NCBI GenBank assembly: GCA_019420525.1
Contig: JAHZHA010000031.1
Coordinates: 1 to 13,592, forward strand
Length of the DNA: 13,592 bases
Source of the DNA: Bacillota bacterium
Lineage (GTDB): Bacteria; Bacillota; Clostridia; Peptostreptococcales; Anaerovoracaceae
Reading direction: 5' to 3'
The translations under genes were made by a program, and so were the position numbers. Numbering within the stretch: the first letter of the stretch is position 1; the number at the start of each line of letters is the position of its first letter. Positions 7,049-13,592 of this stretch are shown piece after piece. The notes under the pieces were generated by a model. That model saw nothing but the letters and a program-made list of their open reading frames with translations, ran no database searches and was not told where the DNA came from.

Positions 7049-7088
7049 CTATTCCCAACATTCAATGATAATAACAACTATACACTAT

Positions 7089-7250
7089 CTAGTCCTTTAC
7101 ATCGCCGGGATGTCTTTCTTTTATATACTCCTTACGCAGAAATCCTTCTTTTCCAATCATTCTGTTTTCTTCTGGCATTCTCTACTCCGGTATGTAATAA
7201 TCTCCAACCAAAATATAATCAATTCTGTTTTCAGCAGCTTGTTCTTTCAT
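7089..7250 (-). pseudogene. tnpV: tnpV-like transposon gene remnant
   Basis: From ATG at 7250 (AGAGG 8 bases upstream) the frame reads MKEQAAENRIDYILVGDYYI, followed by PE, a TAG stop (7184-7182), then RMPEENRMIGKEGF and LRKEYIKERHPG before the final stop. TnpV proteins of Tn4451-type and other clostridial elements carry GDYYIPDL.LPEE.RPIG.WG with a following R.YL.E..P, which this matches around the internal stop. The remainder of the usual 100-residue protein is missing. The frame stays open upstream of the ATG back to 7373 (IGYQKLLKIKDSF...), and I cannot assign that part. Confidence 0.65.
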
Positions 7251-7377
7251 TGCTTTAACCTCTTTCACAACATTGTTATCATAGCTTGACTTTAACTGCC
7301 GTAAAAGTATCGTAAATTCAGATTGTCTTTTAAAAGAATCTTTGATTTTTAGGAGTTTTTGATACCCAATGCATCAC

Positions 7378-7456
7378 CTGCCGTGGCATACAAACAAAAC
7401 TTTTATCAAATCTCTTAAACTCCTTTAAAATACTGATTTTTCTTGATTTTACACCA
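7378..7456 (-). repeat. Right 79-bp direct repeat (att-like), start of an LMW-PTP gene
   Basis: This copy lies 8 bp after the fic stop and has AAAGGAG, a 10-base spacer and TTG (7409) opening (M)IKVLFVCHG. The next two codons are AGG TGA, so the phosphatase frame ends at once. Its place directly behind fic suggests this is the original 5' end of a phosphatase gene in a fic-phosphatase operon, cut by the island. The two differences from the left copy lie between the ribosome site and the start codon. Confidence 0.72.
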
Positions 7457-7464
7457 TTTCTTAC

Positions 7465-8175
7465 TTAATATCCAATCCTGAAATAATCCAGATAATCCTT
7501 ATACTTATCCTGCGCCGTCAGGCAGGTATCTGTCAGATACCCTTTTTCATTATCCCATTCTTTCAATCCACGGTAATAAAACAGTTTCAGATTGTCCTCA
7601 ACAATAAACGGAACAATATTATATTTCAGGCACTCCTTAAACAGGATCAATCTGCCCACGCGTCCGTTTCCGTCCTGAAACGGGTGTATTCTTTCAAACA
7701 TTACATGAAAATCCAGAATATCATCAAAAGTTTTCCCTTCTTTAGCGTTATATTCCTTCAGCAGCGCTTTCATCCTACCGGCAACTTCTTCCGGAAGAGC
7801 CGTTTCCATGCCCCCAACCTCATTGGGCAATTTCTTATAATCTCCCATTGCAAACCAGTCTTTTCTGGAATCGCTGGTTCCGCTTTTTAACGTCTGGTGA
7901 AGCTCCTTAATAAGCTTCTCTGTCAAAGCAGATTTTGCATGATCAATGATCAGATCAATACAGCGGAAATGATTTGCTGTTTCAATTATATCATCCACAT
8001 TGAGCGTTTCATTTTCTACCCTGATCGTATTGGTTTCAAAAATATATCTGGTCTGATCGTGAGTCAGTCGGCTGCCTTCCATATGATTCGAATGATATGT
8101 CAAATCAATCTGCGTTTTATGATAAATCCCGCCTGAACATTTACTTTTCTTTTCCTGCTGTAAAATATCCAGCAA
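7465..8175 (-). CDS. fic: Fic-family protein (AMP-transferase), N-terminally truncated
   Basis: Fic enzymes usually transfer AMP from ATP to a hydroxyl of a target protein. The full signature HPFQDGNGRVGR is present at residues 164-175, including the catalytic His and the Mg-binding Asp. The N-terminal SNHMEG (residues 29-34) fits the inhibitory-helix motif (S/T)xxxE(G/N), marking a class II, self-inhibited Fic protein. The protein ends YKDYLDYFRIGY, as relatives do. The reading frame stays open upstream to 8319 and encodes part of a DNA-binding domain (separate entry), but that part contains no start codon. The first possible start is TTG at 8175 with only a weak ribosome site. The catalytic domain is therefore intact, but expression is doubtful and the regulatory domain is lost. 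The target is unknown. Confidence 0.82.
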   Translation of the reverse strand: MLDILQQEKKSKCSGGIYHKTQIDLTYHSNHMEGSRLTHDQTRYIFETNTIRVENETLNVDDIIETANHFRCIDLIIDHAKSALTEKLIKELHQTLKSGTSDSRKDWFAMGDYKKLPNEVGGMETALPEEVAGRMKALLKEYNAKEGKTFDDILDFHVMFERIHPFQDGNGRVGRLILFKECLKYNIVPFIVEDNLKLFYYRGLKEWDNEKGYLTDTCLTAQDKYKDYLDYFRIGY

Positions 8176-8319
8176 AGTTGGTTGTTCTTTTCTCTTGTTG
8201 GAACGCTCCGGCTTTTCGGCATCCTCTGGAATATTCCACGTCTTCCCGGTAAGAAACGCACCGTTTACTCTCCCCTGGGCGCAGTAATTCCTTACACTTC
8301 GTTCTAATATTATAAATTT
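8176..8319 (-). pseudogene. Residual HTH domain in frame upstream of fic
   Basis: Forty-eight codons in frame with fic read ILERSVRNYCAQGRVNGAF, then LTGKTWNIPEDAEKPERSNK. This is the second half of an excisionase/MerR-like winged HTH (xxRxVRxYCxxGRIxGAxxxGxxWxIPxDAEKP) that precedes the Fic domain in many clostridial homologues. The first helix and the start codon are missing. A TAA (8322-8320) closes the frame, and AT-rich promoter-like sequence replaces the rest, so the 5' end was deleted. Confidence 0.7.
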
Positions 8320-8324
8320 TTATT

Positions 8325-8354
8325 ATTATATCATATACCGGCAATAAATCTGAA
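8325..8354 (-). promoter_or_regulatory. Candidate promoter before the truncated fic
   Basis: A perfect TATAAT lies at 8330-8325 on the minus strand, with TTCAGA (8354-8349) 18 bp upstream as a half-matching -35. It lies right at the truncation point, so transcripts would start inside the broken HTH-coding part. Confidence 0.45.
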
Positions 8355-8415
8355 CGTCGCTTCGATTTTACATATTATTATTGCCGATCCCGGAAGTTTT
8401 ATATGAATAATACAC

Positions 8416-8452
8416 AGAAAAACCGGACTTCACATACGAGTGAAATCCGGTT
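8416..8452 (-). terminator. Rho-independent terminator of the efflux operon
   Basis: On the minus strand AACCGGATTTCAC (8452-8440) pairs with GTGAAGTCCGGTT (8433-8421), with one mismatch, around a 6-base loop, and is followed by TTTTTC. It lies 50 bp after the stop of the SLH-TolC gene. Confidence 0.85.
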
Positions 8453-8501
8453 CTCATTTTATCACTGTGCAGTTGTCTGATTTTCTTTTACCTTTGCCAC
8501 A

Positions 8502-10469
8502 TCAGCTGAAAGATATTCTCGTAGTTCCCACACCCAGTTCGTACCGGACATCGGAAATCGCCTGATTATAGGCTACGACAGCGCTGGTGCGTCCCAGCAT
8601 GGCCTGTGTCACCGCAAGCTGTGCGCTTTCGATATCGGCCAGCGTTCCCATTCCGATTTCATATCTGGTTTTAGCCAGCTCCAGAGACTGCTCCGCCAGC
8701 CGGATTGTGGAATCGTAACGGGAAATCTGGCTTTCCAGCGTAGGAATTTCCTCGTACGCCGTCTGCAGACTGTTTATCTTATTCGTCTTCATCTGCTGAA
8801 TTCCTGCAGTCGCCTGATCATAGGCGACTTTTGCCTTCAGATATTTCGAGGAACTCGTATTCGTGGAACTGCGGATAGAATTGAACTGGATTTCCGTCAG
8901 TTCTGACAGATATTCGTAATACTTGAGTTCCAGATTGTTCTTCAGCATAGATTCCTGCGCATCATGCAGAGACGGCAGATCATTCCGGATCATTTCCAAC
9001 TCAGTGGTGAGGTTCAGATTCAGTCCGGAATCCATTCCCATCAGCATCAGCAGACTAGACTCGGCGGACTGAAGTGCGTTTTTCGCCTGCACCAGGGAAT
9101 CTTCCGCCGATGCCACACTGTTCTCCTGACTCTGTACCTCGATCTTTGAGGCCGCACCCAGCTGATATTTCGTCTGCAGCAGTTCCAGTGTCTTTTTTTC
9201 CGAACCCAGCGTCTCTTCACATACCTCCACATTGGCCTGAGCCTGAAGGATGCCGTAATACATCTGCTGTGTCGTCTGTTCTATTTTATTCATATCTGCC
9301 TGATAATTATTTTCTATATTATCTTTCACAAAGTCCCGCTGCAGCTGTGCAATTTTGAGATTCGACTGTGTGATACCGCTCTCCTGCATCTGATACTGTT
9401 CTTCCAGTGGCAGGAGATCCATGATATCCAGTGCATCCGATATATTCTTGGCAGTCTCCTTATATCCCTGTGCGATGGCTTTATCCGACTCTCTGGCCAG
9501 CCGCGCAGTCTCCGCCTGCATTCCTTCGGTCTGCATGATTTCCACCGCTTCTTCCAGGGACAGCTGGGTTTCCTTCTGCGTGAAAACGGCGGAGATCAGT
9601 TCGTCAGGGAGCAGATAACCTTTCGCAGCCTGCTCTGTGACAGCATCGTATACATTGCTCACAGCGATGGCAGTATTTCCCCGGGTGGCTTTCTCTGAGC
9701 CGTCATCTTCCTCCGGATCGAACTCTTTCATTCCATCATATACTCCCAGCTCCCGTGCCGCCGAGACATAATCGTCCGGCCAGCTGCCTGTCAGTTGAGA
9801 TACATCGATACCGGCGGCACGCACGCACATGGCAGCCAGTTCATCGTATGTGATATCGCCGTAAGGTTTGAAAATACCTCCCCCATATCCGTTGACGATT
9901 CCGCACATGGAAGCTGCCGCTATATACGGCTGCGCCCAGGTGTAACCGTCGAGATCGCTGTAGAGTGAAACTGCCGTCTCCGTCAGCCAGCCGGTATCGT
10001 GAAGATTTTCGGAGAGCTGCTCTGCCAGTTCTTCCGCATCGGCTTCCGTATCAATTTCTTCTTCCTGTTTCTGATCGCCGGATTTTCCGGTTTCCGGAGT
10101 GTCCTTATCCTCCTGCTCTCCGTCGGAAGGCAGGATCAGTCCGGACAGATCCACATTCTCCGACAGGATGATTTTCGTATCTTCCTGAAGAATCAGGGCA
10201 GAGAAAATCTTCGCCACCTCGGCTCTGGTGATTTCCTTATCAGGACGGAACGTGCCGTCTTCATAACCGTTGATGACGCCTTTTTCGGTGAGAAGCGCCA
10301 CGGCTTCTTCGAATTCGGTGTCCCTGATATCAGAATAAGATGTCTCCGCCCACACACCGGAGCAAAGTGATGACTGGATCAGGAGCAGAGCGGGAAGAAT
10401 CAGACATATTATCCGCATCAATGGTTTCCGCTTTTTACCGTACTGCCGGCCGCGCAGTTGACTTATCAT
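8502..10469 (-). CDS. Secreted SLH-domain/TolC-like efflux channel protein
   Basis: This 655-residue exported protein is likely the outer component of the adjacent RND pump. A basic N-terminus and hydrophobic stretch (about 18-37) end in VWA-ET, a signal peptidase site near residue 41. S-layer-homology domains follow at about 44-92 (DGTFRPDKEITRAEVAKIF) and 168-216 (GGGIFKPYGDITYDELAAM), with a degenerate third near 228-276. An acidic linker lies at about 115-155. From about 300 to 650 it is a TolC-family helical region, with the two similar repeats LELLQTKYQLGAASKIEVQS and LELAKTRYEIGMGTLADIES typical of the inner halves of TolC. SLH domains bind cell-wall polymers, so it may form a wall-anchored conduit. 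ATG at 10469 follows AGAGAGG, and only 3 bp separate it from the permease stop, so the two are coupled. Confidence 0.88.
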   Translation of the reverse strand: MISQLRGRQYGKKRKPLMRIICLILPALLLIQSSLCSGVWAETSYSDIRDTEFEEAVALLTEKGVINGYEDGTFRPDKEITRAEVAKIFSALILQEDTKIILSENVDLSGLILPSDGEQEDKDTPETGKSGDQKQEEEIDTEADAEELAEQLSENLHDTGWLTETAVSLYSDLDGYTWAQPYIAAASMCGIVNGYGGGIFKPYGDITYDELAAMCVRAAGIDVSQLTGSWPDDYVSAARELGVYDGMKEFDPEEDDGSEKATRGNTAIAVSNVYDAVTEQAAKGYLLPDELISAVFTQKETQLSLEEAVEIMQTEGMQAETARLARESDKAIAQGYKETAKNISDALDIMDLLPLEEQYQMQESGITQSNLKIAQLQRDFVKDNIENNYQADMNKIEQTTQQMYYGILQAQANVEVCEETLGSEKKTLELLQTKYQLGAASKIEVQSQENSVASAEDSLVQAKNALQSAESSLLMLMGMDSGLNLNLTTELEMIRNDLPSLHDAQESMLKNNLELKYYEYLSELTEIQFNSIRSSTNTSSSKYLKAKVAYDQATAGIQQMKTNKINSLQTAYEEIPTLESQISRYDSTIRLAEQSLELAKTRYEIGMGTLADIESAQLAVTQAMLGRTSAVVAYNQAISDVRYELGVGTTRISFS

Positions 10470-10472
10470 CTG

Positions 10473-13400
10473 TTACCTCTCTTTCTTCGGCTTCTTCGAA
10501 TCTTTCTTTGCGTTGCATTTCGCCAGCCACAGAGCCTCACGGTAGAGCCGGATTTTTCTTCTGGCAAGGCGTCGTTTTCCGTTTTTCGTTTCTATGTCAT
10601 CTACGATAGCGTAAAGTACCGGTATGATGAAGAGTGTCAGCAGCGTGGAAGCGATGAGTCCGCCCATGACGGATACGGCCATCGGAGCCATAAGCTCAAG
10701 ACCTTCCCCTATTCCCAGAGCCATCGGTACCATGCTGATAATCGTTGTCAGAGTCGTCATCAGAATCGGCCGCATACGCGTACTGCCTGCTTCTGCGATT
10801 GCCTCGTCCCGTCCCATGGATTCTCTATTCTGGCCGATGAATTCCACCAGGAGAATGGCATTATTGACGACGATGCCGATGAGCATGATCAGTCCCACAA
10901 ATGAAGGCATCGAGAGTTTCATTCCAGCGAGATACAGCGACAGGAAGGCTCCCGACATTGCGAACGGGATAGACATCATGACCATCACCGGCAGAATAAA
11001 GGATTCAAATTGAGCCGCAAGTACGATGTATACCAGCAGAATCGCCACAATCAGGGCAAGCAGAAGATCTGAAAAAGCATCCATCATTTGCTGCTCCATA
11101 CCGCTTTCCGCATAATACACTCCGTCAGGGAAATCGTATTTGTCAACCATGCCGTAAATTTCCTCCGACGCTTTCGTTATGTCGGCACCCTCTTTCAGCG
11201 TGATTTCCACATTCTGGGTTACTTTCTGATTCGTCTTATTGATGGCTACCGGAGAATTGTCCGATTCAAAGTCAGCGATCTGATAAATCGGAACGGAAAT
11301 ACCGCTGGAACCGGTAACCATGATGTTTTTCAGGCTTTCCACAGACTTTGAATACTCATCAGACAGCGACAGGATCACATCGATGGTGTCGCCGTCGATG
11401 TTCACATTGGTAGCCGTCGTGCCTGAAAGGGAGCCTGACAGCGCATTCGCCAGCTGGTATGCGGTGACGCCGTAACTGGCAGCATCCGAACGGTTGAGTA
11501 CCACTTTCAGTTCTGGAGATCCTTCTTCCACGTCAGTCGACGTTTCACTGACAAATCCGCTGTCTTTCAGCTGATCTGCCAGATCCAGGGCGGTATCGCT
11601 GACACTGTCCACATCTTCTCCCAGAACCTGGATAGTGATGTCGGAACCCGTGAGATTCATACTCATGGAGGAAGTCGTTTCATATGTGATTTCAGCGCCG
11701 GCTAGATCTTTAAAGTGTTCTTTCACATCATTCATCACTTCTTTTGTGCTTCGGCTCCGCTCTTCCAGTCCCGTCAGCGTGACAGAAATCGTATTGGAGT
11801 CGGAAGACATGAGAGGTGACGAAGACGAACCTGCGCTGAAGGATACGTGTTCCACTTCCGGAAGAGTCAGACAGTACTCTTCGATAGGTGTCAGAAATGC
11901 GTCTTTTTCTTCCAGGGAAGTCCCGTACGGCAGTTCCGCAGTAATGCTGAAAGTTCCCTCGTCCGTCTCAGGCAGAAGCTCAAATCCCACAAAGGAGACC
12001 AGCGAAATCGATACGAGAAAGAGAACCAGCATGATGGCCAGAACGCGTTTCCTCCGTTTCAGCACCCACCTGCAGCCGTGCTTGTAGCTTTCCTGCAATG
12101 CTTCGATGAGAGCGCCGAATCGATTCACCAGATGATACCGGTAGAAAAACGGTCCGATCTTTATGTAATCCTGTGACACAGAGCTGTCCAGCAGTTTCGA
12201 ACAGAGCATAGGCACCACCGTCAGAGAGACGATCAGCGAAACGGCCAGCGCACCGATAATCGTGAAACAGAAGTCCTTGAAGAGCATGCCCGCCATGCCG
12301 CCGGAAACGGCAATAGGCAGATATACGACGACGCTTGTGAGAGTAGAAGCCATGACAGCCAGCCCCACTTCTCTGCTTCCGTGAACCGCAGCTTCTTTGG
12401 CTCCAAGTCCCATGCGATTGTGACGGAAAATATTTTCCAGCACCACGACAGAGTTATCGACCAGCATACCCACCGCCAGCGTCAGGGCGCCTAAAGTGAT
12501 GATATTCATCGACATATCCAGAAGCTTCATAACACAAAATGTCGCCAGTACAGAAGCCGGAATGGACAGGCCGATGACGAGTGTCGACCGGATATTGCGC
12601 AGAAACAGGAAGATGATGATGACGGCCAGCAGCGCTCCTTCCATAGCCGACTGTCCCACCGAGCGGATGGAATCGCGGATATAATCGGACTGGTCGAATC
12701 CGATGACAAAGCGGACTTCATCCCCGAATTCTTTTTCCATAGATTCCATGGCTTCCTGTACAGCGTCCGACAGCTCCACGATATTGGCGCCGGAAGCCTG
12801 TGTAATTCCCATAGCGATGGCATCCTGTCCGTCCAGCCTGCTGACAGACTGTGCTTCAGATTCTTCTTCTGTGACGGAAGCGATATCTTTCAGAGTTATG
12901 ACACTGCCATCGCTCAGCGTAATAGGCATGTCGGAGATTTCGTTGACCGATTCAAATTCACCGTACGTCCGAACGATGACCTCTTGTGATCCGTTTTTCA
13001 CCGTCCCGCTGGGCAGACTGACATTTTCCGCCTGCAGCATCGATGTAATCGTCGACATCGTCAGACCGTATCCCGTCAGCTTATCCTGATCGAAATCGAT
13101 GGCGATCTGTGCATCGGTGTTCCCCATCAGAGAGACAGATCCCACATCGGATATCCTCTCGAAACGGGGAATGATATTATCTTCGAGATACTGTGCCAGC
13201 TCTGCGGTATTCTTGTCGGAATACGCGTAGATCTGCATCACCGGCACGGCATCCATATTGACTTTCATGATCGTCGGTGAGGAAGCGTCATCCGGAAAGG
13301 TATTCTGTACGAGAGACAATTTCTCCCGCATATCGAGAGTTGCAAAATTCATGTCGATATCCATATCGAATTCCAGCATGACCATCGCTGCACCTTCCGA

Positions 13401-13592
13401 CGTCATAGATATCATATTTTTCACACCTTCTACGGAAGCAAAAGATTCTTCCATCGGCTCCGTAATCAGGGAATCGATTTCCTCCGGACCGGCTCCGGGA
13501 TAAGTCACCATTGCCAGCGCATAAGGATAATCGATATCAGGCATCAAAGCCTGAGGCATTTTTATGAGAGACACGGTCCCGAGTATGAATAC
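10473..13592 (-). CDS. RND-family efflux permease, N-terminus beyond the right edge
   Basis: This proton-driven inner-membrane transporter of the AcrB/HAE type shows 1039 residues; perhaps 20-30 N-terminal residues lie outside. The frame is open to the last base (VFILGTVSLIKMPQ...), so the GTG at 13574 is not the start. Recognisable parts in order are the end of the first helix, the porter region with PGAGPEEIDSLITEPME, the helix pack with TLAVGMLVDNSVVVLENIF (about 371-389), the second porter region after FELLPETDEGTF, and the last helix pack with LIMLIGIVVNNAILLVEF. The usual Asp-Asp of helix 4 is Asp-Asn here, and the helix-10 Lys of AcrB is replaced (VVNN), as in other Gram-positive RND proteins. 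It is co-transcribed with the SLH-TolC gene. A membrane-fusion protein gene is expected upstream. Confidence 0.92.
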   Translation of the reverse strand, partial: VFILGTVSLIKMPQALMPDIDYPYALAMVTYPGAGPEEIDSLITEPMEESFASVEGVKNMISMTSEGAAMVMLEFDMDIDMNFATLDMREKLSLVQNTFPDDASSPTIMKVNMDAVPVMQIYAYSDKNTAELAQYLEDNIIPRFERISDVGSVSLMGNTDAQIAIDFDQDKLTGYGLTMSTITSMLQAENVSLPSGTVKNGSQEVIVRTYGEFESVNEISDMPITLSDGSVITLKDIASVTEEESEAQSVSRLDGQDAIAMGITQASGANIVELSDAVQEAMESMEKEFGDEVRFVIGFDQSDYIRDSIRSVGQSAMEGALLAVIIIFLFLRNIRSTLVIGLSIPASVLATFCVMKLLDMSMNIITLGALTLAVGMLVDNSVVVLENIFRHNRMGLGAKEAAVHGSREVGLAVMASTLTSVVVYLPIAVSGGMAGMLFKDFCFTIIGALAVSLIVSLTVVPMLCSKLLDSSVSQDYIKIGPFFYRYHLVNRFGALIEALQESYKHGCRWVLKRRKRVLAIMLVLFLVSISLVSFVGFELLPETDEGTFSITAELPYGTSLEEKDAFLTPIEEYCLTLPEVEHVSFSAGSSSSPLMSSDSNTISVTLTGLEERSRSTKEVMNDVKEHFKDLAGAEITYETTSSMSMNLTGSDITIQVLGEDVDSVSDTALDLADQLKDSGFVSETSTDVEEGSPELKVVLNRSDAASYGVTAYQLANALSGSLSGTTATNVNIDGDTIDVILSLSDEYSKSVESLKNIMVTGSSGISVPIYQIADFESDNSPVAINKTNQKVTQNVEITLKEGADITKASEEIYGMVDKYDFPDGVYYAESGMEQQMMDAFSDLLLALIVAILLVYIVLAAQFESFILPVMVMMSIPFAMSGAFLSLYLAGMKLSMPSFVGLIMLIGIVVNNAILLVEFIGQNRESMGRDEAIAEAGSTRMRPILMTTLTTIISMVPMALGIGEGLELMAPMAVSVMGGLIASTLLTLFIIPVLYAIVDDIETKNGKRRLARRKIRLYREALWLAKCNAKKDSKKPKKER

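Larger units (their letters stand above)
2521..7456. mobile_element. Degenerate genomic island bounded by 79-bp direct repeats
   Basis: The segment is clearly AT-richer than its flanks. It begins and ends with near-identical 79-bp direct repeats. Next to the left repeat is a broken Tn916-like tyrosine integrase with its 3' end facing the repeat, the usual place for such a gene. Next to the right repeat is a tnpV remnant, another part typical of clostridial conjugative transposons. The remaining cargo is one intact two-gene cassette (3662-6998). No relaxase, conjugation or replication gene is visible, so the element is probably immobile now. Confidence 0.7.

Noticed and set aside
7028..7289. 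Two overlapping plus-strand ORFs of about 75 codons
   Set aside because: The opposite strand carries the tnpV remnant. These are antisense shadows without ribosome sites.
8141..8344. 67-codon minus-strand ORF beginning MPVYDIIIK
   Set aside because: It lies in another frame over the HTH-coding remnant of fic, and the HTH frame is the one with recognisable protein sequence.
11635..12176. Long plus-strand ORFs opposite the permease gene (up to 150 codons)
   Set aside because: They are antisense shadows of a clear RND coding frame with no ribosome sites or domains.
10473..13574. Taking the GTG at 13574 as the permease start
   Set aside because: The frame continues upstream to the window edge with the hydrophobic end of the first membrane helix, so the gene is simply cut by the window.

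Overview
The window looks like the chromosome of an anaerobic Firmicute, probably a clostridium of the Lachnospiraceae type. The evidence is the gene content: an EFR1-type flavodoxin/ferredoxin protein, a Tn916-like integrase remnant, a TnpV remnant and a Fic protein preceded by HTH-coding sequence. Shine-Dalgarno sites are of the AGGAGG type. Every gene I can support lies on the minus strand, so transcription runs from high to low coordinates.

Layout, left to right. Positions 1-50 are the 5' end of a group II intron (minus strand, running off the left edge), sitting just beyond the U-tract of a bidirectional terminator. That terminator closes a DUF2798-type membrane protein gene (131-685). 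This gene has a clear promoter (841-869) and a leader containing an intrinsic-terminator hairpin, so attenuation is possible. About 0.8 kb without a convincing gene follows, holding a 10-bp inverted repeat and a short tandem repeat. Next come a terminator and an EFR1-family flavodoxin/ferredoxin gene (1682-2428).

Positions 2521-7456 form a low-GC genomic island bounded by two 79-bp direct repeats (77/79 identical). On the minus strand each repeat carries a ribosome binding site and the first ten codons of a low-molecular-weight protein-tyrosine-phosphatase, breaking off inside the P-loop. This suggests the element integrated into that gene; the rest of the gene is absent. Inside are a wrecked Tn916-like integrase, a tnpV remnant, and two overlapping genes of unknown function: an 818-residue membrane protein and a 295-residue soluble protein. 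This two-gene cassette is the best candidate here for an undescribed system, possibly defence cargo, but nothing in the sequence proves a function.

To the right of the island is a Fic-family AMP-transferase gene whose HTH-coding 5' end has been truncated. Beyond it is the end of an efflux operon: an RND permease (10473 to beyond 13592) followed 3 bp later by a secreted protein that fuses S-layer-homology domains to a TolC-like helical domain, closed by a terminator at 8416-8452. A membrane-fusion protein gene would be expected further upstream, outside the window.
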